Assembly: GCF_008932245.1 (NCBI RefSeq)
Contig: NZ_CP034909.1
Coordinates: 1,984,001 to 2,048,000 of the forward strand
Direction: 5' to 3'
DNA from: Sinorhizobium alkalisoli
Lineage (GTDB): Bacteria; Pseudomonadota; Alphaproteobacteria; Rhizobiales; Rhizobiaceae
Length of the DNA: 64,000 bases
This document shows, one piece after another, positions 52,403-62,648 of this stretch. A program made the position numbers and the translations under genes. The notes under the pieces were generated by a model. That model made no database searches. It saw only the letters and a list, made by a program, of their open reading frames with translations, and had not been told where the DNA came from. Numbering within the stretch: position 1 is the first letter of the stretch; each line of letters starts with the position of its first letter.

Positions 52403-54346
52403 ATGGCCCCTCTCCTCTCGCTCGACAAGGTCAGCAAGACCTATTTCAACGGCGATCTCGCCGTCGAGGTCCTGCACGACATCTCGCTCGACATCGAAGC
52501 CGGCGAGTTCGTCGCCATCATGGGCCAGTCGGGCTCCGGCAAATCGACCTTGATGAACATCCTCGGCTGCCTCGACCAGCCGACCTCCGGCGACTACCTG
52601 ATCGATGCCGAAAACGTCGCCGGATTCGATGGCGACGAACTCGCGGCACTGCGCCGCCGCACCTTCGGCTTCGTGTTCCAGGCCTATAACCTCATCCCGA
52701 CTGCGACCGCCCGGGAAAATGTCGAAGTGCCCGCGATCTATGCCGGCGTTCCCGCGGGCGACCGGCACGAGCGCGCCGAGGCGCTGCTCAATTCGCTCAA
52801 GCTCGGCGACCGGCTCGACCATCGGCCGAGCCAGCTTTCCGGCGGCCAGCAGCAGCGCGTCTCGATTGCCCGCGCGCTGATGAATGGCGGCCGCGTCATC
52901 CTTGCCGACGAGCCGACCGGCGCGCTCGACAGCCAGAGCGGCCAAGAGGTGATGGCGCTCCTGCGCGAGATGAACGCGAACGGCCATACCGTCATCGTCA
53001 TCACCCACGCGCGCGAAGTTGCCGAGCAGGCCGACAGGCTGATCGAGATTCGGGACGGCCGGATCATAGCCGACAGGACCAGGACGCGGCGCGCGGATCC
53101 GGACGCCGCCAGCGGCCTTGCGCAACGCACCCGTGAAGGCTTTGCCGCCATCGCCGACGTGTCGGAGGCGATCCGGATGGCGATGCGGGCGCTGCGCGCC
53201 AATCTCTTCCGCACCATCCTGACGCTGCTCGGCATCGTCATCGGCGTCGGTTCCGTCGTCGCCATGCTGGCGATTGGTACCGGCGCACAGGATTCGGTGC
53301 TGAGCCGCATCTCCTCAATGGGTTCCGATCTGCTTCTGGTGCGCCCAAGCATGGCGAATTTTCGCGGCAGCGCCGGCGGCAGCAACGTCACGCTCGTGCC
53401 GGCCGATGCGGACGCGATCCGGGACCTCCCCAACGTCGCCTTCTCGGTCCCGGAAATGACGAGCACGGTGACGCTCCGGCGCGGCAATGTCGACTACCAG
53501 ACGACCGCGAACGGCACGGTGCCGCAATTCACCGAAGCGAGGTCCTGGGTCGTCGGCCGCGGCGAATTCATCAACCGCAACGACATGGAAACCTATGCGC
53601 CGGTCGCGGTGCTCGGCCGGACTGTCGTCACCACACTCTTTACCGACGGCACGGACCCGATCGGCCAGTATGTGCTCGTCAACAAGATCCCCTTCCAGGT
53701 GATCGGCATCATGAGCGAGATGGGCGCAAGCGCCGGCGGCACCGATCGGGACGATGTCGTCCTCGTGCCGCTCACCACCGGCAGCATGCGCATCTTCGGC
53801 CAGCGCAACATCCGCACCATCACCGTCAAGGTCGAGGATGCGTCCGCCATCGACCTCACTCAGGAGCGGATTCAGGCGCTGCTCAACGACCGGCACAAGC
53901 GAGAGGATACCCAGATCACCAACATGTCGTCGGTGCGCGAGGCCTTCACCGAAACGTCCAACACGCTGAAGCTTTTCCTCGGCTCCGTCGCGGCGATTTC
54001 GCTCATCGTCGGCGGCATCGGCGTGATGAACATCATGCTCGTCAGCGTCAGCGAACGCACCCGGGAGATCGGCGTGCGCATGGCGACCGGCGCGCGCCGG
54101 CGCGACATCCTCGTGCAATTCATCATCGAGGCGCTGGTGGTTTCCGCGATCGGCGGCGCGATCGGCGTCGTCGTCGGCCTTGGAACGGGCTATGCCGCGC
54201 GATATTTCGGCATGCCGGTGGCCTTCACCGCCGGCCCGGTGGCGCTTGCCTTCGCCTGCTCCTTCGCGACCGGGCTCATCTTCGGCTACCTGCCCGCCCG
54301 CAACGCCTCACGCCTGCAGCCGGCAATGGCGCTCAGCGCCGATTGA
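52403..54346 (+). CDS. MacB-like ABC transporter, ATPase and permease
   Basis: The product is 647 residues. The N-terminal ATPase has GQSGSGKST near residues 40-48, LSGGQQQR and [14 protein letters not shown] first membrane segment ([20 protein letters not shown]) is followed by a large periplasmic domain and three C-terminal membrane segments, beginning [23 protein letters not shown]. This is the MacB fold, a mechanotransmission exporter working with the adaptor encoded upstream. No tolC gene is present in the window. The stop overlaps the convergent BTLCP gene by 14 bases. Confidence 0.93.
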   Translation: MAPLLSLDKVSKTYFNGDLAVEVLHDISLDIEAGEFVAIMGQSGSGKSTLMNILGCLDQPTSGDYLIDAENVAGFDGDELAALRRRTFGFVFQAYNLIPTATARENVEVPAIYAGVPAGDRHERAEALLNSLKLGDRLDHRPSQLSGGQQQRVSIARALMNGGRVILADEPTGALDSQSGQEVMALLREMNANGHTVIVITHAREVAEQADRLIEIRDGRIIADRTRTRRADPDAASGLAQRTREGFAAIADVSEAIRMAMRALRANLFRTILTLLGIVIGVGSVVAMLAIGTGAQDSVLSRISSMGSDLLLVRPSMANFRGSAGGSNVTLVPADADAIRDLPNVAFSVPEMTSTVTLRRGNVDYQTTANGTVPQFTEARSWVVGRGEFINRNDMETYAPVAVLGRTVVTTLFTDGTDPIGQYVLVNKIPFQVIGIMSEMGASAGGTDRDDVVLVPLTTGSMRIFGQRNIRTITVKVEDASAIDLTQERIQALLNDRHKREDTQITNMSSVREAFTETSNTLKLFLGSVAAISLIVGGIGVMNIMLVSVSERTREIGVRMATGARRRDILVQFIIEALVVSAIGGAIGVVVGLGTGYAARYFGMPVAFTAGPVALAFACSFATGLIFGYLPARNASRLQPAMALSAD

Positions 54347-54968
54347 AGGCCGCTGTGGAGACATGCGGTGGACGTTGCGCATCCGGCCGTTGCCGCACCT
54401 GCGCTACGCGTTCCGGACCTGCGATCAATTCCCAGCGGCGGCCGTCCGCCTGCGACTGGCGGGCGAAGTAACTATAGGGCGTGCGCGACCAATCCCTGAT
54501 CGAGTTGGTCAGATTGTCGAGCACGAGGTCGCCCTCGCTGGTGCGAACGGTGAGCACCGTGTGGCCCTGTCCTTGATAACGGGCAACCGTCAACAGCAGC
54601 GCCGAGGCCGGCCAGCCGCGCGCGAGCAGCTCGTGCTTCTTGAGGATGGCAAAGTCCTCGCAATCCCCATAGCGCGTCGGCAGGCGCCAATCGTCGTCGC
54701 GCCCGGAGGTCGAGAGATCGCTGCGCTCCTCGATGCGCGCATTGACGGCCCTGTTGACCTGCTTCAGCTCCGCCGCCCTCGCCTCGCTCAGCGAGACCGC
54801 CTTGGCTCCCCCGCCGGTTTTGCACAATCTCGGCTCGCTCGCGCAAAACGGCTTGAAAGCAGGAGGAGCGAAGGCCCTGCCGGCGGTCTTCATGATCGTC
54901 CCCGCACCCGCTCCCCCCGGAGCCAAAATCAGCAACAGGAATGCGGTCGGCGCGATGAAGCGTTTCAT
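54333..54968 (-). CDS. Bacterial transglutaminase-like cysteine proteinase (BTLCP)
   Basis: The start at 54968 follows GGAGAAGACC and gives 211 residues with a signal peptide ([19 protein letters not shown], cut near AGA). The catalytic triad pattern is [18 protein letters not shown] (Cys), GQGHTVL (His) and LVLDNLT (Asp). The family is periplasmic in many alphaproteobacteria and, in LapG relatives, cuts surface adhesins. It is convergent with macB and probably a single gene. Confidence 0.88.
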   Translation of the reverse strand: MKRFIAPTAFLLLILAPGGAGAGTIMKTAGRAFAPPAFKPFCASEPRLCKTGGGAKAVSLSEARAAELKQVNRAVNARIEERSDLSTSGRDDDWRLPTRYGDCEDFAILKKHELLARGWPASALLLTVARYQGQGHTVLTVRTSEGDLVLDNLTNSIRDWSRTPYSYFARQSQADGRRWELIAGPERVAQVRQRPDAQRPPHVSTAAFNRR

Positions 54969-55473
54969 GAGGTCTTCTCCAGACGGGCAGGAATATCCCC
55001 AGCCCGGCGTGGAGATATAAATGGAAACGGTTAATTCGCCGTTGATTAACGCCGAATTTGGCAATGATGTGGCAATTTCCCACGAGTCATCACGTCATCC
55101 ACTCAAATTTTTCTAAGTACATCCGCGAATTACGATTTCATCTTACGTCATGGTTGCAGAAACGTAATGAAAGTGTTTCTAATCGATATTTAGGATTTTC
55201 CCCGTACTCCACGGCACCTCTCGTGGTGAATATATAAAGCTTGGCGTCGCAATCGAAATACCTTTCTCGGCCTAACTCTGCCGATCCCTTGAAGGCGCGC
55301 TACGGAAATTCTTGCCCCTGAGGAGAACTTGCTCTCCCCTGCGCTTTTCGATCTCGCCAACGACAGCAAACCACAAGGCTGCGATCGCAGGATCGGCACG
55401 CTGGCCGCCGGGCCGGAGATTCGAAGGCGTGCACCGCAGCCGGTCGCGTGCTTTCTCGCTCCATTGGAATCCA
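54969..55473. other. 505-base AT-rich intergenic region
   Basis: No gene is supported. The part 55020-55200 is clearly richer in A and T than the surroundings and should hold the promoter of the BTLCP gene. A weak hairpin (ggag with ctcc) lies near 55321-55336. The region marks the change from the ilvC-macAB block to the catabolic block. Confidence 0.5.
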
Positions 55474-55923
55474 TCAACTCATCCTGGCGGCGAGCATGGC
55501 TGCGGCGTTCACTGCGATCCCATAGCCCTCGGGTCCCAGTCCGCAGATCACCGCCGTTGCAGCAAATGAAATGTATGAATGATGGCGGAAGGCCTCCCGC
55601 CGGTGAACATTGGTGACGTGCAATTCGATCACCGGTCCGGAGAAGCTCTTCAGCGCGTCGTGGATGACGATTGACGTGTGGGTCAGACCGCCGGCGTTGA
55701 TGACAATGGCGTCGGCTTCTCGGCGCGCTTCATGGATCCAATCGACGAGCTGGCCTTCATGGTTCGACTGCCGAAAGATGATGCCATGCTTTCGCGCGGC
55801 TTCGGTGCGGCCGCAACTGGCCTCGATGTCGGCCAGAGTCGTGTGGCCGTAGATGTGCGGTTCGCGCTCGCCGAGAAGATTGAGATTGGGACCGTTGAGG
55901 ACGTAGATGGGCTTGGCAATCAT
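55474..55923 (-). CDS. aroQ: Type II 3-dehydroquinate dehydratase
   Basis: The start at 55923 gives 149 residues, the normal size. The motifs NGPNLNLLGEREP, then YGH (catalytic Tyr), SNHEGQLVDWIHEA, NAGGLTHTS and IELHVTNVHRREAFRHHS are all present. It interconverts 3-dehydroquinate and 3-dehydroshikimate. It is placed after a dehydrogenase and near a TRAP transporter, not among aromatic biosynthesis genes, so a catabolic role (quinate or shikimate use) is likely, as for quinate-inducible type II enzymes. Confidence 0.95.
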   Translation of the reverse strand: MIAKPIYVLNGPNLNLLGEREPHIYGHTTLADIEASCGRTEAARKHGIIFRQSNHEGQLVDWIHEARREADAIVINAGGLTHTSIVIHDALKSFSGPVIELHVTNVHRREAFRHHSYISFAATAVICGLGPEGYGIAVNAAAMLAARMS

Positions 55924-55933
55924 GACAGATCTC

Positions 55934-57022
55934 TCATGCAAGGGCGAAAGTCTTGGCGGAACCATCTGAGAGCAGCTCGTAACGTTCGCGCAGGTCAATG
56001 CGAGTGCCCGTCGCAGCTGCTTCAGTGATGGCGAGGGTAGCAATCAGCGTGCGGGCACCGTCCTCGACGCTCTGTATCGTCGGAACATCTCCACGGATCA
56101 CATCGCGGAAATGGTCGAGCTGCGCGGCGTAGGGGTCAATCGTGGTGGTGAAGAGCCGCTGCGACATGACCGGCTTGTTCCAGCTGCGCGCGGTTTCGTC
56201 CTGGCTCCAGTGGACGAGGGTCGGAAACTCCAGCGATCCATGGCTGCCCATGAACCGGTAAGGGCTCTCGCCGCTGAAGGGAAACTCAACAGATTCGCCC
56301 GTGCCCTGCTCGACGCTCCAAGGCGTCACCGCACTGTCGCTGGCGATCATGGTGCCGATCGCACCGTTCTCGAACTCGATGAGCGCCGCCGCCGTGTCCT
56401 CGACCGGGAATCCCCTTTGACGATTGGATGAGACCGCGTTGACGGCTTTGATCTCGCCCGCGGCGAAGCGCAGGAAGTCCACTTCGTGTATCAGATTGAT
56501 GAGGATGGGTCCGCCGCCTGGCTGTGTCCGCCACGGACCCGCCTCGAAATAGTCGTTCGGTTTGTAGGTCGCCCAGATAGCCGAGACGCCGACCAGCGAT
56601 CCAATGCTTCCCTCGGCCAGCAGTGCCCGCAGCCTCCGGACCTGGTCGTGGTGGCGGCGGTGGTGGCCGACGAGCGTCTTGACCCCGCTCAGCCGCGTCT
56701 CGACGATCAGCCGGCTGGCAGCCGCGATGGTGTCGGTCACCGGTTTTTCGATCAGGATGTGAATGCCGCGGCGGGCGCATTCAATGCCGGCCTCCGCGTG
56801 CAATTGATTGGGCGAAGCTATGATGACGGCGTTTGGATGTATTTCGTCAAGCATCTCGCGATAGTCGGCGTAGACTCGCTCCCCGGGATGCTGGGCGGCG
56901 ACCGCGTCGCGGTTGACGTCGGCGATGGCGGCGAGCGAATAGTCTGGATGCTCAGCTATCTTCTTGAGGTGCTTTCGGCCGATGAGGCCGGCGCCAATGA
57001 GGCCGATTGAAATGTTCGTCAT
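55934..57022 (-). CDS. Gfo/Idh/MocA-family oxidoreductase
   Basis: The ATG at 57022 has GGAG 3-6 bases upstream; 362 residues. The NAD(P) fold begins ISIGLIGAGLIGRKHLKKI, followed by ILIEKPVTDT with the catalytic Lys of the family, and GGGPILINLIHEVDFLRF with the His. It oxidises or reduces a cyclitol or sugar acid. The stop is 10 bases from the dehydroquinate dehydratase start, so both belong to one operon. Here it could be the quinate/shikimate-type dehydrogenase; this is inference from context. Confidence 0.87.
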   Translation of the reverse strand: MTNISIGLIGAGLIGRKHLKKIAEHPDYSLAAIADVNRDAVAAQHPGERVYADYREMLDEIHPNAVIIASPNQLHAEAGIECARRGIHILIEKPVTDTIAAASRLIVETRLSGVKTLVGHHRRHHDQVRRLRALLAEGSIGSLVGVSAIWATYKPNDYFEAGPWRTQPGGGPILINLIHEVDFLRFAAGEIKAVNAVSSNRQRGFPVEDTAAALIEFENGAIGTMIASDSAVTPWSVEQGTGESVEFPFSGESPYRFMGSHGSLEFPTLVHWSQDETARSWNKPVMSQRLFTTTIDPYAAQLDHFRDVIRGDVPTIQSVEDGARTLIATLAITEAAATGTRIDLRERYELLSDGSAKTFALA

Positions 57023-57135
57023 GGTCTCCATCGCTCCTTGCATGGCGTGGTCGGCGCTACCTTTGGGAAGTTGCAGCGGCCTTTGAGGCTTGCGGCTCGG
57101 ACATCAGTCCTCGGTCGCCGCAATGGCCCGGGGCG

Positions 57136-58431
57136 CTATCCTTCGTATCCAAACATCCGTGGAAGCCAGAGGACGATGCCCGGAAACAGAATGAGCAGAA
57201 GCAACGCGCAGATCAGGACTGCGGCGAACAGCCAGATCTCCCGGATGATCTCGGCCAGCGGAATGCGCGTTACCGCATTGATCACGAAAAGCAGTATGCC
57301 GTAGGGCGGAGTGATCAGCCCGATCATACAGTTGACGACCGCGACCACGCCGAAATGCACCAGGTCGATGCCAAGTTCGCGGCATGCGGGGATGAACAGC
57401 GGAATGATGACCAGGATGATTGTCGTGGCATCAAGAATGCAACCAAGCAGCAACAGCAACAGGTTGACGGAAAGCAGGAAGACCAGCGGCGGGACGTCGA
57501 TTCCGACAAGCGACTGCGCGACGAGGTTGGGGATGTTCTCGGACGCGACGACGTAATTGAGCACCAGCGCCGTACCGATGACGATGCCGACGGCCGCGGA
57601 GGACCGGGCGCTCTCAATCAGGACTCGCCCGAATGCGGACAGCGACAGCGACCGATAGAAGATAGTCGCGAGAATGAGCGCGTAAAAGGCGGCGACAGCC
57701 GCAGCCTCCGTAGGAGTCGTGACGCCGCCGTAGATGCCGTAGAGCAGGATCGCCGGCATGAGCAGCGCCGGGCCGGCGTCGCGCGTCAATTTCGGCAGTT
57801 CGCTAAGCGGGATCGACTTTTCGACGCCGAAGCCGCGCCTATGGGAGATCCAGGCGTTTATCCCCATCAGTACGGCTCCCATCAGCAGCCCCGGCATGAT
57901 GCCACCGAGGAACAGGAAGCCGATCGAGCTGTTCGATACCAGCGCGTAGAGCACCATCGGGATGGAGGGCGGGATGATCGGCCCAATGGTTGCGGAGGCA
58001 GCGGTTATGGCAGCAGCGTAGCCGCGCGTGTACTGACCAGAACGGATCATCATATCGATGATGATCTTGCCAATGCCGGCCGCGTCGGCGACCGCCGAAC
58101 CGGACATGCCGGAGAAAACCAGAGACGCCAGCACGTTGACGTGGCCCAGGCCGCCCCGGAAGCGGCCGACGAGGCCGACGCAAAAGCGTAGCAGCCTGTC
58201 GGAGACAGAGCCGGCATTCATGATGTTGGCGGCCACGATAAACAGCGGCACGGTCAGCAGGATGAAGCTCTGATAGAGCCCGTCGAGCATGATCTTGCCT
58301 GCGATGCCAATGCTCATCCCGTTCGCCGCCAGGTAGACGAAGGAGGCCAGGAGGATGGCATAGGCGATAGGCGCGCCGATTGCCGCGATCACGCCCATGG
58401 CGCCGAGTGAGAGGACAAAAGCGTAACTCAT
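57136..58431 (-). CDS. dctM: TRAP transporter large membrane subunit
   Basis: The product is 431 residues with about twelve membrane segments, of the DctM type: FSGMSGSAVADAAGIGKI, GPIIPPSIPMVLYA, GGVTTPTEAAAVAAFYAL and GLITPPYGILLFV. The start overlaps the stop of the small-subunit gene (ATGA), so both are coupled. It carries the sodium-driven transport path. The operon is dctP-dctQ-dctM followed by the dehydrogenase and aroQ. Confidence 0.92.
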   Translation of the reverse strand: MSYAFVLSLGAMGVIAAIGAPIAYAILLASFVYLAANGMSIGIAGKIMLDGLYQSFILLTVPLFIVAANIMNAGSVSDRLLRFCVGLVGRFRGGLGHVNVLASLVFSGMSGSAVADAAGIGKIIIDMMIRSGQYTRGYAAAITAASATIGPIIPPSIPMVLYALVSNSSIGFLFLGGIMPGLLMGAVLMGINAWISHRRGFGVEKSIPLSELPKLTRDAGPALLMPAILLYGIYGGVTTPTEAAAVAAFYALILATIFYRSLSLSAFGRVLIESARSSAAVGIVIGTALVLNYVVASENIPNLVAQSLVGIDVPPLVFLLSVNLLLLLLGCILDATTIILVIIPLFIPACRELGIDLVHFGVVAVVNCMIGLITPPYGILLFVINAVTRIPLAEIIREIWLFAAVLICALLLLILFPGIVLWLPRMFGYEG

Positions 58432-58991
58432 GCGTCGATGCGCTCCACTTCGGGTTGCAGAGGCTCGTCGATCGGGTGGCGGACGGCATGCCAGACGCCT
58501 ACGGCGTATCGACCCGCGACGACCACGAGGAACAGCAGATAGATCGCGTAGATGTCGCGCATCCGGATCCAGTCGCCGAACAGTACCGAGAGGGTCGCGG
58601 TCTTCTTCAATCTGAGAACGGCCAGCCGATCCCAGGTGGGTTGGATCGACAGCAACAGCCCGCCCGCGATGATCGCCGCCGACACGATGAAGAACGTCCT
58701 GCGCAAGGCGGGCGAGACCGCGTAAAACAGGATGTCGAACGAGACGTGGTCCTGGTTGCGGACAATGAAAGCGTTGCCCCAGAAAACCAGCCAGACCCAG
58801 AGCGCGAGGCAGAATTCCAAGGTCCAGCCGAAGTTCGACGGCTGCAGGAATGGAACGGCATCGGCGAGCCACTCGACGCGTGCGGTGTAGCGGATCGCCA
58901 CCTGCACGATAAATGTCGCGAACATCGCCGCCATCATGGCGCCGGCGACCGTCTCTGCGAATATGCGGAATGCTCCGATGCTTCGATCCAC
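58428..58991 (-). CDS. dctQ: TRAP transporter small membrane subunit
   Basis: The GTG at 58991 follows GGGAGG 8 bases upstream; 187 residues with four membrane segments (AMMAAMFATFIVQVAIRY, then TLEFCLALWVWLVFWG). The DctQ pattern ends in a charged tail. It pairs with DctM in the inner membrane. It lies about 90 bases after the binding-protein gene. Confidence 0.88.
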   Translation of the reverse strand: MDRSIGAFRIFAETVAGAMMAAMFATFIVQVAIRYTARVEWLADAVPFLQPSNFGWTLEFCLALWVWLVFWGNAFIVRNQDHVSFDILFYAVSPALRRTFFIVSAAIIAGGLLLSIQPTWDRLAVLRLKKTATLSVLFGDWIRMRDIYAIYLLFLVVVAGRYAVGVWHAVRHPIDEPLQPEVERIDA

Positions 58992-59084
58992 GGGCGAACC
59001 TCCCTCGTGCCACGTCGTGCGCGGTTCTCAAGCCGGGTGCGGCCCGGCGGCTGAACGTGCCGCCGGTCGCCGGCCGGAAACGGG

Positions 59085-60098
59085 TCAGTTGCCGAGTGCG
59101 TTGATCTTGTCGAGCACGCCTTCCGGCCACGCCTTGGCGAACTCGGAACCAACATATTGCGCCTGGACATGCTCGCGGAACGCCTTCAGGTCCGGCTCGT
59201 AGATTTCGAGGCCCTTGCCCTTGAGGAAGGCGACGAGTTCCTCCTCCTTCTTGAGCTGCGCCTGTCGCCCGGACTCCGCGGCGTCTACGGCCGCCTTCTG
59301 CACGGTCGCCTGCTGCTCTTGTGTCAAGCCGTCCCAGACCTGCTTGGAGATGGCGATGTAGTTGAGGTCGACCAAATGCGAGGTCAGGCTGATCTGCTTG
59401 GTCACCTCGTAGAACTTGGAGTCGACCACGGTCGGCAGCGGATTATCCTGACCGTCGACCGAGCCGGTCTGCAGCGCGGTGTAGACCTCCGAGAAAGCGA
59501 TCGGCGTCGGGTTGGCACCCAGCGCCTTGCCGAGGAACAGCCAGGCGTCGGTACCCGGCATGCGCAGGTTCACACCGGCGAGGTCGGCCGGGGTCATCAC
59601 GTTGCGCTCCGAACGGGGAAAGCGGAGATTTACGTGGCGGCGGCCGAGATACATGACTGCCAGCAATTTGACGCCGAGTTCGTCCTCGACCTTCTGCTTG
59701 AACGGGTCCATCAGCGCATCGTCGAAGACCTTCACCTGATGCTCGGCGCTCTGGTGGACGTAGCCGGTGGCGAAGATCGAGAATTCGGGAAAGAACGTCG
59801 CAAGCTCCTGCGCGGAGCAGACGGTCATTTCCAGATCGCCCGACGCGATCGCCTCGAGTTCCGAACCCTGCGCGACGAGCGACGAATTGTAATGCGGCTG
59901 AAACTCGGCGAACTCCGCGACAGCCGGGCCGAATACCGTCGCCATCGCTATGGAGCGCTGATCGGTCTCGGTGCCGGAGGTCGACAGGCGAAGCGTGATC
60001 TTGCCCTCTGCCCACGAGGCGACAGGCATCATGATGGTTGCCGCCAGCGTGAGGGCGGCGGAGCCGGCGAGCAGCGTGCGACGGCCGAATTTGGTCAT
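59085..60098 (-). CDS. dctP: TRAP transporter substrate-binding protein, DctP type
   Basis: The start at 60098 has GGGAGGAAC upstream; 337 residues. The leader contains GRRTLLAGSAALTLAATI and is cut near SWAEG; the twin arginines would allow Tat export. The DctP fold shows LRMPGTDAWLFLGKALGANPTP with the conserved ligand-binding Arg, and GSVDGQDNPL. It picks up an organic acid in the periplasm. The downstream dehydrogenase and aroQ suggest quinate, shikimate or a similar ring acid. Confidence 0.9.
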   Translation of the reverse strand: MTKFGRRTLLAGSAALTLAATIMMPVASWAEGKITLRLSTSGTETDQRSIAMATVFGPAVAEFAEFQPHYNSSLVAQGSELEAIASGDLEMTVCSAQELATFFPEFSIFATGYVHQSAEHQVKVFDDALMDPFKQKVEDELGVKLLAVMYLGRRHVNLRFPRSERNVMTPADLAGVNLRMPGTDAWLFLGKALGANPTPIAFSEVYTALQTGSVDGQDNPLPTVVDSKFYEVTKQISLTSHLVDLNYIAISKQVWDGLTQEQQATVQKAAVDAAESGRQAQLKKEEELVAFLKGKGLEIYEPDLKAFREHVQAQYVGSEFAKAWPEGVLDKINALGN

Positions 60099-60687
60099 CT
60101 GAGTTCCTCCCACAAATTGTTCGTTAGCGTTCATTATCTTCCTCCCTGGAATTCCTGAAGCGGGGCAGTTCGCGTCGGCACGCACCCTCGAGCCTGCTGG
60201 GGAACCCGCTGCCCGCGGACCGAGGTCCACCAGACCACGAGCGACACCGCTCCGACACCGGCGCGCCTGGCAAAAACGACCAGCGCTCATGCTTCGCGGT
60301 GGCGTTGCGAGATCCCGCCGGGGACCGCTGTGCCCCCACCTGTCGAAACTGAGCGCAATCACACGAACCGCCGGATCATCCTCCTCCACCGAACCAGCGG
60401 CATCGGGTCGACAAAATGTTCATTTCGGTTCACAATACTTCCAACGACGAAGCCGAGTCAACTCCCGCGGAGAGATGACGGCAACGGCCCATTTTATCGT
60501 TATATATCATTAGATTGACGTCGAAACGTGCGATAGTTGGACCACGTTCATGCTATCTTTTCGCCGACGAAAAATGACCGATACGGTTCATCACGGGTGC
60601 CCGGCTGGCGTGCTATAGGATCACGCAGGTTGAACGAAGGTGGTTTGTCGCGATAAACACGGGGACGCAGAGTCCAAGGTCGAGGGA
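60099..60687. promoter_or_regulatory. Divergent promoter region between dctP and TetR gene
   Basis: The 590-base spacer has no supported gene. An AT-rich stretch lies around 60491-60515 (tcgttatatatcattagattgac). GTTCA half-sites occur at 60418, 60428, 60546 and 60586, the last inside ACCG-ATA-CGGT. These are reasonable binding sites for the divergent TetR protein. Confidence 0.4.
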
Positions 60688-61392
60688 ATGAACGAGCAGT
60701 CGCCAGGCAGAACGGGTCGTGGCCGCAGATACGCGCGGTCCCTTCCGAGCAACGATCCAGACCGTACCCGGGCGGACATTCTGAATGCGGCCGAGGCCGA
60801 GTTCGCGCGCCACGGCTTCGGCGGCGCGAGGCTCGACAGCATTGCGGCCAAGACCAAGCGCAGCAAGCGCATGATCTATTATTACTTCTCCTCCAAGGCG
60901 AAGCTTTATCTGGCCGTGCTCGAGAACGGCTACCGGCGTATGCGCACCGCCGAGATCGCGATCAATCTCGAGGAGGACGATCCCCGACAATCGCTGAAGA
61001 ACCTCGTCGGCTTCTCCTTCGACTTCCATTTCACGCATCCCACCTACGTCAAGCTGCTGATGACGGAGAACCTCAACGACGCCCGCTTCCTGGCGACCTC
61101 GTCCGCAGTTCTGGAACTTCATCAGCCAGTCATCCTTCGAATCGAGCGGCTGCTCAGAAAGGGCTATGAGATGGGTCTCTTCCGGCGCGCGATCTCGCCG
61201 GTCGAGGTTCACATGACAATCTCCGCACTATGCTTCTTCAACGTCTCGAATCGCGCGACTTTTTCGGCGGCATTCAACGTGGACATGCAATCGGCCGCAT
61301 TCCAGAGAGCGCGCAAGCAGGAGATACTGCTGACCATCTTGGGTCGCCTCGACACCGACATGACCGGATTCAGTTCCGAATACGAACGCTGA
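60688..61392 (+). CDS. TetR-family regulator of the TRAP operon
   Basis: The ATG at 60688 follows GAGGG; 234 residues. The HTH is ADILNAAEAEFARHGFGGARLDSIA, then TKRSKRMIYYYFSSKAKLY. The C-terminal domain contains DFHFTHPTYVKLLMTENL, as in the RutR-like group of TetR proteins found with aromatic or pyrimidine catabolism. It is divergent from dctP, so it probably controls the TRAP-dehydrogenase-aroQ operon. Confidence 0.85.
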   Translation: MNEQSPGRTGRGRRYARSLPSNDPDRTRADILNAAEAEFARHGFGGARLDSIAAKTKRSKRMIYYYFSSKAKLYLAVLENGYRRMRTAEIAINLEEDDPRQSLKNLVGFSFDFHFTHPTYVKLLMTENLNDARFLATSSAVLELHQPVILRIERLLRKGYEMGLFRRAISPVEVHMTISALCFFNVSNRATFSAAFNVDMQSAAFQRARKQEILLTILGRLDTDMTGFSSEYER

Positions 61393-61490
61393 CGCAATGG
61401 GCCAATGCGCCCGAGTTCAACTGGCGGAGCGGCACCGCCCGCCCGTTGCCACATCTCACTTGATGTCGGGCCCGAGCGACAATGCCCACA

Positions 61491-62555
61491 TCAAACTGCA
61501 TTTTCCGAGATGACTATGTCGAAGGGCAGCGCCTCGGGACGCGATAGCTCGCCGCCCGTGGTCCGGACCGCCGTGACCACTTCCTCTACCAGCTGTTGAG
61601 CGAAGGCCCGCACCGGGGTCGCGATCACCATTGACACCGTACCCGACAGCAGCGCCTGCCGCGAGACAGGCGTGATCTCATTGACGACGAGCGAGACCGC
61701 CTTTTCACGGCCGCGCGCCGCCAGAGCTTCGAGCGCGCCCTCGAAGCCGCCACTCGCGACATAGACACCGACCAGATCGTTGTGGCTGTCGAGAAGCTGC
61801 GAGGTCGCCAGGCGCACCGCGTCTGGAGACTCGGCAACCGCCGCCGTATCGACGATCTCGAACTGGGGACCTCGTTCGCGCATGTAGGAGCGGAAGCCAA
61901 GCTCGCGCATTTCCTGGGCGGCGAAGTGGTGGACGCCCGTTACCAGGGCGACCCGACCCGCGCGCCTGGCGGTGTGGGCAATGCCCCATGCGGCGGCGCG
62001 CCCAGCCTGGCGATTGTCGACTCCGACATAGGCGTGGCGGAAATCGACGGCGAAATCCGACAGGATGGAGAAGGTGAACACCTTGCGCTGGCGCAGGCCG
62101 AGAATCGCGTCGCGCAGGTCCGGACTGTCCGGCGCCATCATTGCAATCGCGTCGCAATGTGCGCCCATCTCGCGGGCAAGCCGAACCGCCTCGGCGGGCG
62201 AATTGTCGGCTTGATAATGGAATGCGAGTTCCACTTCGGCCGACAAATGGCGAGCTGCTGCCGCACGCAGCTCGGCCTCGATCCGCTGGTAGAAGGGATG
62301 GTGTCGCCGCCGGATCGCAACGCCGAGCCGCATGCGCTCGCGGGGCACCGGCGCGCGAGCGCGAAGGATCGGCAGCCCGTGATAGCCGAGCGTCCGCGCC
62401 GCGTCATAGACCAGTTGCGCCCGCTTGCCGCTGACCGGTGCTCGCCCGTTCAGCACCCTGTCGACTGTGGCGAGACTGACGCCGGCCGCGCGTGCGACGT
62501 CGGTGAGTGTGACGCGTTGCGTTCCGGCTTCTCGCTGCATGACAGTTTCTTTCAT
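61491..62555 (-). CDS. LacI-family transcriptional regulator
   Basis: The product is 354 residues from the ATG at 62555 (339 from that at 62540; neither has a clear ribosome site). The HTH is TLTDVARAAGVSLATVDRVLNGR. The ligand part is of the sugar-binding periplasmic type. DRVLNGR in place of SRVLNG is the form usual in rhizobial inositol and sugar regulators. It is divergent from the mocD-like gene, which it probably represses. Confidence 0.88.
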   Translation of the reverse strand: MKETVMQREAGTQRVTLTDVARAAGVSLATVDRVLNGRAPVSGKRAQLVYDAARTLGYHGLPILRARAPVPRERMRLGVAIRRRHHPFYQRIEAELRAAAARHLSAEVELAFHYQADNSPAEAVRLAREMGAHCDAIAMMAPDSPDLRDAILGLRQRKVFTFSILSDFAVDFRHAYVGVDNRQAGRAAAWGIAHTARRAGRVALVTGVHHFAAQEMRELGFRSYMRERGPQFEIVDTAAVAESPDAVRLATSQLLDSHNDLVGVYVASGGFEGALEALAARGREKAVSLVVNEITPVSRQALLSGTVSMVIATPVRAFAQQLVEEVVTAVRTTGGELSRPEALPFDIVISENAV

Positions 62556-62616
62556 AGAAAGACGTATTTGAGAGGAAATATCATCCCGCGTTGAGAGCGA
62601 CAATCTTTCGTTCGAT

Positions 62617-62632
62617 GATCGTGCAATCGATC
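62617..62632. promoter_or_regulatory. Candidate LacI operator between regulator and mocD-like gene
   Basis: The arms gatcg (62617-62621) and cgatc (62628-62632) flank 6 bases, 17 bases upstream of the mocD-like start and next to its ribosome site. This is the place for repression; the match to LacI consensus is only partial. Confidence 0.35.
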
Positions 62633-62648
62633 GCGCGAGGAGAAGACG

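Noticed and set aside
55190..55477. 95-codon open frame upstream of the BTLCP gene
   Set aside because: It has no start signal and crosses the AT-rich promoter region; the composition is not protein-like.
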